Part shown: piece by piece, positions 49,037 to 59,752 of the stretch
How positions within the stretch are numbered: the stretch's first letter is position 1
Layout of the letters: each line of letters opens with the position of its first letter
From: Chitinophagaceae bacterium
GTDB lineage: Bacteria > Bacteroidota > Bacteroidia > Chitinophagales > Chitinophagaceae
DNA length: 64,000 nt
Assembly (NCBI GenBank): GCA_022841365.1
Contig: JALHRP010000013.1
Location: 1 to 64,000, forward strand
Direction of reading: 5' to 3'
Made by a program: the position numbers and the translations under genes
Notes under the pieces: model-generated
The model's input: only the letters and a program-made list of their open reading frames with translations
Database searches by the model: none
Told to the model about the DNA's origin: nothing

Positions 49037-50466
49037 TTAATGCCGGATGATCTGCTTTGTGATCACCTGATCATTAATACGCAGTTGAATATAATAGGTT
49101 GCAGCAGGCAATGAACGGAACGCATTTATTTCCTGCAACAGCACCCCTGTTGCTGCCTGCTCAGGCGATGCATACAGCAGCTTTCCGTCGGCCCCCAGAA
49201 TATTGTACTGTAGTTTTTTAACATTGTTGAGTTTTAATTTCATGTACACTACCCCGTTAGCAGGATTGGGTGATACAGAAAATTCTTCCAGACCATCAAT
49301 TTCTGGAACAGCCGTAAGTATACAACCGTTATCACTGTATGATTGAACAGAGGTTCTGATTCCCGGCAGATCAGCATACAGCATATTGCCGGGACATTCT
49401 GTTGCACAACCCTGCCGGTGACCTGACACGTTGTTGATGATGGTATTGCTGCCGGCATGAAACGATGTTGCCAGCGGATCAATGGAACGCTGACAGGCTT
49501 TCCATGCCAGCAAACGGATCAGTGAATTTTTTGCAGCAGCAGTAACTGTCTGGCTGGTATATGTACCCATCATACAAACACCCATGGTGTTCCCGTTAAA
49601 GCCGCAAAAGTGAGCACCCGATACATCATCAGTGCTGCTTTTATATCTCCCTTCGTACACTGTACCATCGGGTGCAATCAGCCAGTTATAACCAATATCT
49701 GAATAGCCGTTGGTGCCTGTATGAAAATTCCAGATGCTTAACACCACTGCGCCCCAGTCGCTGGATGTATTTCCACCAGCCGAGTGATGCACAATTAAAT
49801 GTGTTACGGATGTATTGGAAGGGTTCCATGCACCCTGCGGACAGTTCCAACCTGCCCTGTTAACAAAAGATGGTTGCGGACAGGAACAAGCTGTTACCCT
49901 TTGCTGAACAGGCATCGGTGCCGGTTGCACAGTAGCTGTTTCGGTTGCAGGTTTTTCGCCCGGACTGAAAAAGTTCAGAAACAGATGCTGCAGCAAATGC
50001 CCCTTTTTGTTTTTATTGCTGATGATTTTGAGTTGATAATAACGCATCTCTTTTTCGAGATAGAGTAATTGAGAGACATTGGTATAGATTCCTTTTTCAT
50101 AATGTTCATCTGCTTTTAAAATTATCCAATCGTTCCATTTAATGCTGCTGCAGAAAATCTTACTGCAATGACAGAGTTATCCGCTTCATCATTCAATTCA
50201 TTCCAGCCACAGGAAAAGGAAAGAAATGGAGTGATTTTTTTCAGTTCCATTTTTTTGGCAGAAAAAATAAATCCGGCAGGGAGGTTCTTATCTGCAACTG
50301 TTCTTGATGCACTGTGAATATTTATAAACGAAGAAATCCGGAGAGGTGAGGTTGAAAGTTGATTAAAGTTGATACGCTCATAATAATTTTCGCTGTTCCT
50401 TTTTTCCTGTGCAGCAGAAACATATGAGATCAACAGTAGATTTATAAATACTACAAACCTTTTCAT
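49037..50466 (-). pseudogene. PGRP-type N-acetylmuramoyl-L-alanine amidase with T9SS-like C-terminal sorting domain, single frameshift
   Basis: Signal-peptide half (50466-50122) and amidase half join through WNDWIILKADEHYEKGIYTNVSQLLYLEKEMRYYQLKII in the +1 frame at about 50137-50142; THLIVHHSAGGNTSSDW, GHRQGCATECPGN. Confidence 0.8.
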
Positions 50467-50542
50467 ACAGAAGCAATTTCTTAAATATAGATAACTCTAA
50501 GGATATTTTATACTTTCTCATTTTACAGCTTACTTTTATAGT

Positions 50543-51004
50543 ATGATGAATAACCCATTACAAATTCAAAATGTAATACGCATCCATTCCCCTGCAAAAA
50601 AAGTATGGGATGTGTTAACCAATCCGGCACAAACAAAAAAATATATGTTTGGCTGCGAAACGGTTTCTGAATGGACCGTTGGCAGCGAATTATTATGGAA
50701 AGGCGAATACGAAGGAAAAGAAATGGTATTTGTAAAAGGAACCATCCTTCAACTGGTACCTGATCGGTTGCTTGTTTATACAACCATTGATCCCAACTCA
50801 AGTATTGATGATGTGTCAGAAAATTATCTTACGGTTACCTATGAACTAAGAGAAGAAAACAATGAAACCGTTTTTACAGTAACGCAGGGCGACTATTCAA
50901 AAGTAGCAGAAGGAGAACGCCGTTACAAAGAAGCATATAATAATGGCGAGGGCTGGAACCCTATCTTAGTTGAAATAAAAAAACTGGCTGAACAAGAAAG
51001 TTGA
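50543..51004 (+). CDS. SRPBCC domain protein (AHSA1-like)
   Basis: IRIHSPAKKVWDVLTNPAQTKKYMFGCETVSEWTVGSELLWKGEYEG. Confidence 0.88.
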   Translation: MMNNPLQIQNVIRIHSPAKKVWDVLTNPAQTKKYMFGCETVSEWTVGSELLWKGEYEGKEMVFVKGTILQLVPDRLLVYTTIDPNSSIDDVSENYLTVTYELREENNETVFTVTQGDYSKVAEGERRYKEAYNNGEGWNPILVEIKKLAEQES

Positions 51005-51017
51005 TCTTCTGATAAGC

Positions 51018-51050
51018 AAAAAGCCTCCTGAAATAATCAGGAGGCTTTTT
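51018..51050. terminator. Bidirectional terminator between convergent genes
   Basis: AAAAAGCCTCCTGA-AATAA-TCAGGAGGCTTTTT, perfect 14-bp stem. Confidence 0.85.
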
Positions 51051-51071
51051 AAATTACAGACTCTGCTTCAA

Positions 51072-51710
51072 TTATTTTGCTTTATTCAACTCTAACAATA
51101 CAGTTACTTCTACCTCTTTGCCTACAACCAGTCCACCTGCTTCTGTTGCACGATCCCATTTTAAATTGTAATCAAAGCGATTGATCGTTGTTGTAGCTTT
51201 AAATCCCGCTTTATCACCACGGGTGCTGGTAGCAATACCACCAAACTTTACATCAAACTTTACAGGCTTTGTTACATCACGGATGGTGAGGTTGCCTGTC
51301 AGTTCGTACTTATTATTTCCCTTGGGTGTAAACTTTGTACCAACAAACGTCATTACCGGAAATTTTTCAGCATTAAAAAAGTCATCGCCCTTTAAATGCT
51401 TATCACGGTTCTCGTTATCGGTATCAATTGAATTAACATCAACGCTAAAATTGATTTTCGCATCACTCCAGTCGGCTTTTGTATGCTCTACAGTACCATC
51501 AAATACTTTAAAAGAACCTTCGGTTTCAGCAACCACCATATGTGTTACAGCAAACTTTACGTTGGTGTGCGATTTATCTACCGTCCACTTTACCGGTGTT
51601 TGAACTGCAGCTTCCGTTGAAACAGCAGCCTGTTTGTTTTGCTTAGGGAAAAAAGCAGCCAGTACCGTTACAGCTCCGATCGCCATCATAGAAAAAAAGA
51701 AACGTTTCAT
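51072..51710 (-). CDS. YceI family protein
   Basis: WTVDKSHTNVKFAVTHMVVAETEGSFKVFDGTVE; RDKHLKGDDFFNAEKFPVMTF. Confidence 0.93.
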   Translation of the reverse strand: MKRFFFSMMAIGAVTVLAAFFPKQNKQAAVSTEAAVQTPVKWTVDKSHTNVKFAVTHMVVAETEGSFKVFDGTVEHTKADWSDAKINFSVDVNSIDTDNENRDKHLKGDDFFNAEKFPVMTFVGTKFTPKGNNKYELTGNLTIRDVTKPVKFDVKFGGIATSTRGDKAGFKATTTINRFDYNLKWDRATEAGGLVVGKEVEVTVLLELNKAK

Positions 51711-51910
51711 ATTGAATTGATTTAGTGTTTAAACATTGACAAAGTTAATTGCAAATCCTATACACGGTTGTTAAACTTTTGTTGGCCTGCATCAACAGCA
51801 CACATACAGTATCAATCAGCCAAAACCGTTCCATATACAGGACCGTTTATCAAAAACATTTGGAAGCCCAGCTTTGTTTTCAGAATTTCAACATTCTTAA
51901 ACCAGCATAT

Positions 51911-54900
51911 ATGAGACTAATTGCAATGGCCGCACTGGCCCTGTTGTCGTATTCGGCAACAGCACAGGTAAAGCCCGAACATTTTAAACAGTTAAAACCC
52001 CGCAACATTGGCCCTGCGGGTATGAGCGGACGTGTAACTGCTATTGATGCATTATACAGTAATCCGGATGTGATTTTTGTAGGTGCTGCCAGCGGTGGTG
52101 TATGGAAAACCGATAATGGCGGTGCCAACTGGAAACCTTTGTTTGATGAACAGCCTCTCATCAATATCGGTTCATTGAAAATTCAGCAAAGTAATCCTTC
52201 TGTAATTTGGGCAGGCACAGGAGAAGGCAACCCCCGTAACTCACTCAATTTGGGTGAAGGTATTTTTAAATCGCTCGACGGTGGTAAAACATGGAAGCGG
52301 ATGGGACTGGAAAAAACAAGAAATATCCATCGCATCCTCATCGACCCAACCAATCCCAACATTGTTTATGCGGCAGCCATTGGTAATCCATATGGTATTC
52401 ACCCCGATCGTGGTGTGTATAAAACAACCAACGGTGGCGAAACATGGGAGCGTATACTTTATACCAACGATACCAGCGGTTGTGCTGAGTTAATCATGGA
52501 TCCATCTAACCCAAATAAACTCATTGCCAATATGTGGCAACACCAACGCAAGCCTTACAACTTTAACAGCGGCGGCCCCGGTGGTGGTATTTATATTACA
52601 GTTGATGGTGGTAAAAACTGGAAGAAGCTGAGTAAAGAAGATGGACTGCCTGCTGATCCGATTGGTCGCTGCGGTTTGGCATTTGCTCCTTCACGCCCCA
52701 ACAATGTGTATGCAAAAGTAGAAGCTACCAAGAATGGTTTTTATAAAAGTGAAGATGGTGGTTTTACCTGGAAGCTGGTAAACAGCGATCCTGCTCAGGT
52801 AACGGACCGTCCGTTTTATTACAATGAAATTTATGTAGATCCGAAAAATGAAAACCGCATTTATGATATTCACTCAACAGTTACATTAAGTGAAGACGGT
52901 GGCAAATCATTTACTACACTCATCCCATACAATGGTATTCATCCGGATCACCATGCATGGTGGATTCATCCAACCAACGAAAATTTAATTATTGAAGGAA
53001 ACGATGGTGGTATCGGTATCAGCAAAGACCGTGGTTACACCTGGCGCTTTGATGAGCAGTTGCCTTTTGGACAATTCTACCATATTAATACAGATAACGA
53101 AATCCCTTATAACGTTATGGGTGGTTTGCAGGATAATGGCAGCTGGCGTGGGCCTGCTTACACCTGGATTGATGGCGGCATCCGCAACTATTACTGGGAA
53201 AGCCTTTGGGGTGGTGATGGTTTTGATGTGGTACCCGATCCGGAAGACAGCAAATGGGTTTATGCTATGAGCCAGGGAGGTTCTGTTGGTCGTTATCATG
53301 TTACAACAGGTCAGCAGGAATTTATTAAACCACCTGCGCCCGATGCAAAAACAAAACTGCGTTTCAACTGGAACAGTGGTATTGCATTAGATCCGTTCGA
53401 CAGCAAAACTGTTTACTACGGAAGCAATGTGTTGCACAAGAGTACCAACAAAGGAACCAGCTGGGAAATTATTTCACCAGACCTTACCACCAACAACAAA
53501 GAAGAACAAAAAGAAGAAACCGGTGGTTTAACCTTAGATATTACCGGTGCTGAAAATTTCAATACCATCATGGCCATTGCACCATCTGCTAAAAACAGGA
53601 ATGTTATTTGGGTTGGTACCGATGATGGCAATGTGCAGTTAACACAGGATGGTGGAAAAACATGGACCAACTTCCGTGGAAAAATTACAGGCATGAATAC
53701 CGGTGCATGGATTACACAGGTGCATGCAAGCCGTTACAACGAAGGCGAAGCGTTTGTAGTAAGCAACGATTACCGTCGTGGCGATTTCAGCATTACTGTT
53801 TTCCGCACAAAAGATTTTGGTAAAACATGGGAGAACATGGTGGCCAACAAAGGATTGAAAGGTTATGCGTTGTGTATGATCCAGGATCCTGTTCAACCCA
53901 ATTTAATTTTTGTTGGAACAGAGCATGGCCTGTGGATCAGTTATGATAATGGCAAAAGTTTTTCGCAATGGAAAAACGGTTATCCATCTGTATCAACCTA
54001 CGATTTAGCTATTCAGGAAAGAGAAGCCGATTTAGTGATTGCAACCTTTGGTCGTGCTCTTTGGGTGATGGATGATATCCGTCCGCTGCGTGCAATTGCT
54101 GCAGCTAACGGCGCTGCACCAACGAAAAAAATAACGATGTTCGAAGCGCCGGTTGCCTATCAGGCATCTGTAAAAAATGCACCCGGCTATGAGTGGAGCA
54201 CATGGGGTTTATATGAAGGTGAAAACAGAAGAAGAGGAGCCATGCTTTCTTATTTTGTAAAACCTGCTGATCCAAAAGACTCTTCTAAACAAAGAATGGA
54301 CAGTGCCTGGGTAAAGATTTTTGATGAGCAGAACAAACAGATCAGAAGCTATAAAATAAAATCTGATACCGGTTTTAACCGTTTCTATTGGGGCTTTGAA
54401 ACAAAAGGCAACCGCCGTCCGGGCTCACCCAAACCAAGACCCGGTGCTCCTGAACCATTTGGCGGCATGCAGGTATTCCCCGGCACCTATAAAGTAGTTG
54501 TTTCATTAGGAAAGGATGCTGATTCAACCATGGTTACGGTGAAAGCAGATCCAAGAATTGAAACAAAGAAAGAAGTGTACGATGCAAAAAAGAAAATGGT
54601 GGATCGTTTGCAACTAAGCAGTGATAAATTAACTGAAGCGGTTGACCGTATAACTGATGCAGAAGAAACCATTGCAAAAATTGAAAATTCCCTGCGTGGT
54701 GTAGAAGGAAAAGAAGCCGACAGTTTACGCAAAGCAGGTACGGCCATAAAAGCTGAGATTAAAAAAATCAGAGAAAGCATTTTTGGAAGAAGTGCTGAGA
54801 ACAGACAAGGGATTACCCGTTTTGCTGATATTACCACTTCAACCATTTTACAAAATGCAAGTATGGAAATCATGAGCAAGATTGCTGCGCCAACTGCACA

Positions 54901-55051
54901 AACAGAGCGTTTGGTTGCTGATGCAGAAACTGCCGTGAAAGAATCTGTAAAGAAGATCAATGAATTTATGGATGGTAAATGGAAAGCTTACCGCACTCAG
55001 GCCGAAGCAACACCCATTAAGTTGTTTAAAGATTATAAGCCGATTGAATAA
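51911..55051 (+). CDS. Secreted VPS10/sortilin-type BNR repeat protein
   Basis: Signal peptide from 51911; repeated DGGKTW/KSLDGGKTWKRM BNR (Asp-box) motifs. Confidence 0.88.
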   Translation: MRLIAMAALALLSYSATAQVKPEHFKQLKPRNIGPAGMSGRVTAIDALYSNPDVIFVGAASGGVWKTDNGGANWKPLFDEQPLINIGSLKIQQSNPSVIWAGTGEGNPRNSLNLGEGIFKSLDGGKTWKRMGLEKTRNIHRILIDPTNPNIVYAAAIGNPYGIHPDRGVYKTTNGGETWERILYTNDTSGCAELIMDPSNPNKLIANMWQHQRKPYNFNSGGPGGGIYITVDGGKNWKKLSKEDGLPADPIGRCGLAFAPSRPNNVYAKVEATKNGFYKSEDGGFTWKLVNSDPAQVTDRPFYYNEIYVDPKNENRIYDIHSTVTLSEDGGKSFTTLIPYNGIHPDHHAWWIHPTNENLIIEGNDGGIGISKDRGYTWRFDEQLPFGQFYHINTDNEIPYNVMGGLQDNGSWRGPAYTWIDGGIRNYYWESLWGGDGFDVVPDPEDSKWVYAMSQGGSVGRYHVTTGQQEFIKPPAPDAKTKLRFNWNSGIALDPFDSKTVYYGSNVLHKSTNKGTSWEIISPDLTTNNKEEQKEETGGLTLDITGAENFNTIMAIAPSAKNRNVIWVGTDDGNVQLTQDGGKTWTNFRGKITGMNTGAWITQVHASRYNEGEAFVVSNDYRRGDFSITVFRTKDFGKTWENMVANKGLKGYALCMIQDPVQPNLIFVGTEHGLWISYDNGKSFSQWKNGYPSVSTYDLAIQEREADLVIATFGRALWVMDDIRPLRAIAAANGAAPTKKITMFEAPVAYQASVKNAPGYEWSTWGLYEGENRRRGAMLSYFVKPADPKDSSKQRMDSAWVKIFDEQNKQIRSYKIKSDTGFNRFYWGFETKGNRRPGSPKPRPGAPEPFGGMQVFPGTYKVVVSLGKDADSTMVTVKADPRIETKKEVYDAKKKMVDRLQLSSDKLTEAVDRITDAEETIAKIENSLRGVEGKEADSLRKAGTAIKAEIKKIRESIFGRSAENRQGITRFADITTSTILQNASMEIMSKIAAPTAQTERLVADAETAVKESVKKINEFMDGKWKAYRTQAEATPIKLFKDYKPIE

Positions 55052-55068
55052 ATAATCAGCAGCATTGG

Positions 55069-55096
55069 AAAACCCCGGCACTAATGCCGGGGTTTT
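55069..55096 (+). terminator. Terminator of BNR-repeat gene
   Basis: AAAACCCCGGCA-CTAA-TGCCGGGGTTTT. Confidence 0.85.
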
Positions 55097-55103
55097 TTGT
55101 TGT

Positions 55104-55140
55104 TGTCTGCTCATCCCGCCCGGGGCGGGATGAGCAGACA
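55104..55140. repeat. Perfect 18-bp inverted repeat with 1-nt centre
   Basis: TGTCTGCTCATCCCGCCC-G-GGGCGGGATGAGCAGACA. Confidence 0.85.
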
Positions 55141-55153
55141 CCGCTTTCCGTTT

Positions 55154-56824
55154 TTATTTTTTGTATGAAACAGATTGAACTCCTTCAATCAATCGTGGAA
55201 ACTCTTTTCCATTATATTCGAGCACAAACAGTCTCTCATCTTTCAGAATATGATTGTGCTCTACAAATTCCTGCCAGTTAAAAGAAACAGACAGAATCAC
55301 ATGACGAAGCTTGTGATGATTTAATTTGTATTGCTCAATCAGCTGCTGTTTAGCAGCGCCTTCCAGTTCGGGCAGTAATAACGCAACGGGTTTAATCTTG
55401 TGGTTGAAGTAATAATCTATGCTGATGAGTTGCTGCAATACTTCATCTGTTGGGTATTGTTCTTTTGCAAATGCATACAGCAAACTGTACACATCTTTTA
55501 AATCGTGTTTGTGAAAATTACTGTGCGTTTGAAAATAATTTCCCAGCCCCTGTAAAAAATCAAATACACTGTAATAGGCCGTTACATATTTCAATGTATG
55601 TCTTGCACGGCCTTTATTCCAGTAAATTTCAAGAGCTTCTTCTACAATGCGTATCTGCGCCAGTTCTGCTTTATTTAAATACCTGCTCTCGATGATCTCG
55701 TAAGGAGCAACAGCATCATACACATAACCATGCGTTGCACTTGTAGCCCGAACGGGTGTGCCTTTTAAAAATTTTAAAAAACCTACCTGCAGTTCAGGTG
55801 CAAAGAGTTTAAACACTTCTTCAAAACTGTATTTGATGTCTTCAAAATAATCAAGCGGTAAACCAACAATCAGATCGAGATGCAGATCTACTTTATCCCG
55901 TACCTGTTGAATAATACTTTTTGTTTTTTCAAAACTCTGTTTGCGGCTTACTTCCAGATTTGCTTTTTGATTCACGGTTTGAATACCGATTTCAAAACGA
56001 AACAATCCCTTCGGCACTTCTTCATTGATGAAACGGATAATATCAGGATGCAGAATATCGGCAGTAATCTCAAATTGAAAAATATTCCCCGGACGATGAT
56101 GTTTTAAAATGAATTTGAAAATATCAATGGTGAAATCCCGTTTAATGTTGAAGGTGCGGTCAAGAAATTTGATCACCTTTCCATGCGTCATCAAATACAG
56201 GAGATTTTTTTTGATATCAGCAATGGGGAGATAACGCACATTGTTATCGAGACTCGCCAGGCAGAATCCGCATTTGTACGGACAACCCCTGCTGGTTTCT
56301 ATATAACTCACTTTGTTCTGCAGTTCTTCCACCGGATCGTTGATGTAGGGATTCACGCCAATGAAATTACTCATGTCGTACGTTGTGTTCCGTTCATGAA
56401 AAACTACTTCTCCGTTTACTTTATATACCAAATTCGGAACCTGTTCAATGGAAGGATAATGTGTTAGAAATTCATGAAACGGAATTTCTCCCTCGCCGCA
56501 AATGATATAATCAATGCAATCATGAGCAATGATCTCTTCCCATTCATAACTTACTTCCGGTCCGCCGAGTAAAATTTTTACAGCCGGGTTCAGCTCTTTG
56601 ATCTTTGCCGCCACTTTGAGTGTTTGCTCAATGTTCCAGATATAACAACTGAACGCCACTACATCATAACCCATACATTCCGCAGCAATCTCATCCGGGT
56701 TTTGTCGAATCGTAAATTCCTTCCACTCCAGGCCGGGCTGTTGCTTATTGAGCTCATACAGGATGCGTATAGCCAAATTCATGTGAATATATTTTGCGTT
56801 CAACGTTGTGAGCAGCAGGCGCAT
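55154..56824 (-). CDS. B12-binding radical SAM protein (DUF4080 C-terminus)
   Basis: YIETSRGCPYKCGFCLASLDNNVRYLP; B12-binding N-terminus MRLLLTTLNAKYIHMNLAIRILY. Confidence 0.92.
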   Translation of the reverse strand: MRLLLTTLNAKYIHMNLAIRILYELNKQQPGLEWKEFTIRQNPDEIAAECMGYDVVAFSCYIWNIEQTLKVAAKIKELNPAVKILLGGPEVSYEWEEIIAHDCIDYIICGEGEIPFHEFLTHYPSIEQVPNLVYKVNGEVVFHERNTTYDMSNFIGVNPYINDPVEELQNKVSYIETSRGCPYKCGFCLASLDNNVRYLPIADIKKNLLYLMTHGKVIKFLDRTFNIKRDFTIDIFKFILKHHRPGNIFQFEITADILHPDIIRFINEEVPKGLFRFEIGIQTVNQKANLEVSRKQSFEKTKSIIQQVRDKVDLHLDLIVGLPLDYFEDIKYSFEEVFKLFAPELQVGFLKFLKGTPVRATSATHGYVYDAVAPYEIIESRYLNKAELAQIRIVEEALEIYWNKGRARHTLKYVTAYYSVFDFLQGLGNYFQTHSNFHKHDLKDVYSLLYAFAKEQYPTDEVLQQLISIDYYFNHKIKPVALLLPELEGAAKQQLIEQYKLNHHKLRHVILSVSFNWQEFVEHNHILKDERLFVLEYNGKEFPRLIEGVQSVSYKK

Positions 56825-56891
56825 GAAGGAATTGCTTTGGGCAAAAGTAGTTGTTCTTTCATGAATTGAATTTGAGTGGGTCTAACGCCAA

Positions 56892-57012
56892 GGTTCGTGT
56901 CCCACGAACCTCTATTTCGTTTTTAGCTAAATTGAGATGTTACAGCAAAAGTTTTGCTACTTGTATTTTTTGAATTAACCTATACTTTTGTTTGGTTCGT
57001 GGGACACGAACC
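56892..57012. repeat. Inverted pair of REP-like palindromes
   Basis: GGTTCGTG-TCC-CACGAACC (56892-56910) and GGTTCGTG-GGA-CACGAACC (56994-57012), each flanked by ACGCC/GGCGT. Confidence 0.75.
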
Positions 57013-57289
57013 ACGGCGTGAACCCCTGCTGATGCAAGCGTCTCACTTGAACCTTCATAAAAAAATTAAACTACTGCAGCACAAACAAGCCGCTTGCGCT
57101 ACATCGAAACTTTGAAGAACACATTTAGCTACCAAAATAATCAACAAGAAATTTTGACTTCCTGTCTGAAAATTTTTCAGCACTCCCGGACAAAATTTCA
57201 TCGCCTCCTGCTTATAAAATCTGCATGGCACAGTAGTTGATTTTTCATTCCCAGAAATTTTATTGTTAACCAATTAAAAGGAGGTTGTT

Positions 57290-57742
57290 ATGACACTGGT
57301 AAAAAGAAACGGAAACATCCTGAATCCCTTACCAATGCTTTTTGATGATTTCTTTAACAGGGATCTGTTTAACTGGAGAACATCTAATTTCTCCGACACC
57401 AATACCAGCATCCCTGCGGTAAACATTAAAGAAACACCCGATCATTATGAAGTGGAAGTAGCTGCGCCGGGTATGACCAAAAATGATTTTAAAGTGGAGC
57501 TCGACGGGAATACCTTAACCATCAGTTCAGAAAAAACGGACCAGAAAGAAGACAATGAAAATGAACGGTACTCACGGAAAGAATTCAGCTATCAGTCTTT
57601 TCTGAGAACCTTTACCCTGCAGAAAGAAGTGATGGATGTAGATAAGATTGTGGCAAAGTATGAAAACGGTTTGCTTCACCTGATGATTCCAAAAAAAGAA
57701 GAAGCAAAACAAAAACCGGCAAGACGCATCCAGATTTCTTAA
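57290..57742 (+). CDS. Hsp20/alpha-crystallin family small heat shock protein
   Basis: PAVNIKETPDHYEVEVAAPGMTKNDFKVELDGNTLTISSEK...EFSYQSFLRTFTL; AAAGGAGG ribosome-binding site just upstream. Confidence 0.95.
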   Translation: MTLVKRNGNILNPLPMLFDDFFNRDLFNWRTSNFSDTNTSIPAVNIKETPDHYEVEVAAPGMTKNDFKVELDGNTLTISSEKTDQKEDNENERYSRKEFSYQSFLRTFTLQKEVMDVDKIVAKYENGLLHLMIPKKEEAKQKPARRIQIS

Positions 57743-57764
57743 TATTTCAATGCAGTGATATTTT

Positions 57765-57795
57765 AAAAAGTTGCCTCTCCGGCAACTTTTTATTT
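57765..57795 (+). terminator. Terminator of hsp20
   Basis: AAAAAGTTGCC-TCTCC-GGCAACTTTTT. Confidence 0.85.
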
Positions 57796-58162
57796 TTTTG
57801 CGAAAACTGTTTATCAAACATCATTTATTTATTGCTACTCCCCAAACAAAATTGTACTTTAGGTTACCATTAACCCGGCTTCATGAGGAAATACTTGCCC
57901 AAAGCAACTGCTGTTCCCTGCAATCAACTCTCCTTAAAAAAATATATTGAATTATTCAGTAACAATTTGCTGTTGGCCTGTATATACCATACAGAACAAC
58001 AGTTGAAGCGGCAGTTTACTGCTGTAACGAATGTTCAACACCTGTCAAATTATAACAGTTCGACCCTTTTGTGTATCCCTGTTTGCTGATCCCTGTAAGG
58101 AAAGGTCGTCCCTTTTTTTACAATCAGCATAGCAGATTATAACCATTAAAGCAACCATCAAA

Positions 58163-59746
58163 ATGAAGAAAATTATTTTCTTTCTGTTACTGCTGTCCTG
58201 TTTTGCTGCACGCAGCCAGCCCAACCAGATCAACATTGTAAATTTTACAGTGAAAAATACACTGCCTGCAACTGTTGACAGCTGGAACGGTACCCCGGGA
58301 GCCCTTGTTCTTACAGTACAAAAAGGTCCGCAGGCAAGAGATCTGAAACCGTTTATGGTGTTACAGATCAGAAGCGGCGGATCCATCATCTGTGGCAACA
58401 ACAACTCTACCGCCAAACAAATAGATCCGTTTGATGTACGTACGTTCACCACATCGGAACTGCTTTCTTATTTAACCGGTTGCAGAGAACTGAAAGAAGG
58501 AACGTATACATTATGTGTGCAATTCTTTAATGCAGAGCGAAAAGAAATCAGCAGGGAAGTATGTAAAGAGTTCAGAGTAGAATCATTGGTCACTAATTAT
58601 TCATCGCCGCAAAATATTGCGCCGGCAGTTAAAAAACAGTTTACGGAAAAAGAGATCAGTGCTCCTGTTACTTTTCGGTGGACACCCATCGTTCCCAAAC
58701 CAAAAGAACCGGTCACCTATCGTCTTAAAGTGTGGCAGTTGATGCAGGGACAAAACGCTTCAACCGCAATGCGTGCAAATGAACCCGTGGTTACAAAAGA
58801 TGTAGACAATCTTACACAAACAACCATCAGTAATTTATATACCGGCCCGTGCAGGCCTCCTTACTTATGCGATTTTATATGGACAGTGCAGGCATTAAAC
58901 AGGGAAGGAAAACCAATGGGCAACAACAATGGTACGAGTGAACCAACTGCTTTTGCAGTAACACAATACATTATTCAGCTCGATTCTATAAAAGTAACCT
59001 GTACCAATACACCCGGCGTGTATGCATTTTCATATACCATTACCAATCCTAATCCCGGCCCTGCAACACTTAACTTATTTACTGTTACATCCAGCGCACC
59101 TGCAGGCGCAAGCATCGGAACATTTGCTCCGCCTATTAATACTGTGATCAATGCAGGAAATCAGTTAACCATCACAGGAACCATTAATGCGCCGCCCAAC
59201 TTATCCAACATTTGTATTGGTGCCGAAATAAGAGATGTGGGTAATACATTCTGGAAAGCATCGAAAGACACCTGCGTAAAAGTGGATGCCTGCAGATGTG
59301 ATGCCTGTGATGAAAAGAATTTTGTGTTGAATACTCCTAAACCATCGCTCATTAATTATATTAACAACAATCTTTCATATAATCAAAATATAACGGTTAC
59401 TACTACTCCTTCTAAAACCATCAAAAGCATAACAGCAGAATTGGTTTATTTTGAATTGGTTCCTGAAAACAATCTCTGCATCCCTTGTAATAAAGATGCC
59501 GCAACCTACGGGCACTTTACCAATGGCAGCAACAGTTTGCAATGGAACGGTCCGCAAACAGTTCTCAACATCAACATCACTACGCCGCAACTGGTTCCCT
59601 GTTGCAGCGCATTGTTCCGATGGTGTATACGGTACAAGATTGAATTTACCGATTGCACAAGCTGCAGCAAACTGGTGTGCTATGAAAAGAAAAAAGAAGG
59701 TTGCGAAAAATTACCGGCAGACAATAACCCTAAAGACTCAAAATAA
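58163..59746 (+). CDS. Secreted protein of unknown function, first gene of adhesin operon (TANFOR-like, tentative)
   Basis: Signal peptide; Cys-rich C-terminus; stop lies 6 nt before the next ATG. Confidence 0.65.
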   Translation: MKKIIFFLLLLSCFAARSQPNQINIVNFTVKNTLPATVDSWNGTPGALVLTVQKGPQARDLKPFMVLQIRSGGSIICGNNNSTAKQIDPFDVRTFTTSELLSYLTGCRELKEGTYTLCVQFFNAERKEISREVCKEFRVESLVTNYSSPQNIAPAVKKQFTEKEISAPVTFRWTPIVPKPKEPVTYRLKVWQLMQGQNASTAMRANEPVVTKDVDNLTQTTISNLYTGPCRPPYLCDFIWTVQALNREGKPMGNNNGTSEPTAFAVTQYIIQLDSIKVTCTNTPGVYAFSYTITNPNPGPATLNLFTVTSSAPAGASIGTFAPPINTVINAGNQLTITGTINAPPNLSNICIGAEIRDVGNTFWKASKDTCVKVDACRCDACDEKNFVLNTPKPSLINYINNNLSYNQNITVTTTPSKTIKSITAELVYFELVPENNLCIPCNKDAATYGHFTNGSNSLQWNGPQTVLNINITTPQLVPCCSALFRWCIRYKIEFTDCTSCSKLVCYEKKKEGCEKLPADNNPKDSK

Positions 59747-59752
59747 ACAGCA

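Noticed and set aside
51749-51910. N-terminal 54-aa extension of the VPS10/BNR protein
   Set aside because: The signal peptide begins at 51911 (MRLIAMAALALLSYSATAQ); the upstream part is leader sequence in frame by chance.
57883-58089. 68-aa ORF upstream of the adhesin operon
   Set aside because: No clear ribosome-binding site, signal peptide or family resemblance; may be part of the operon leader.
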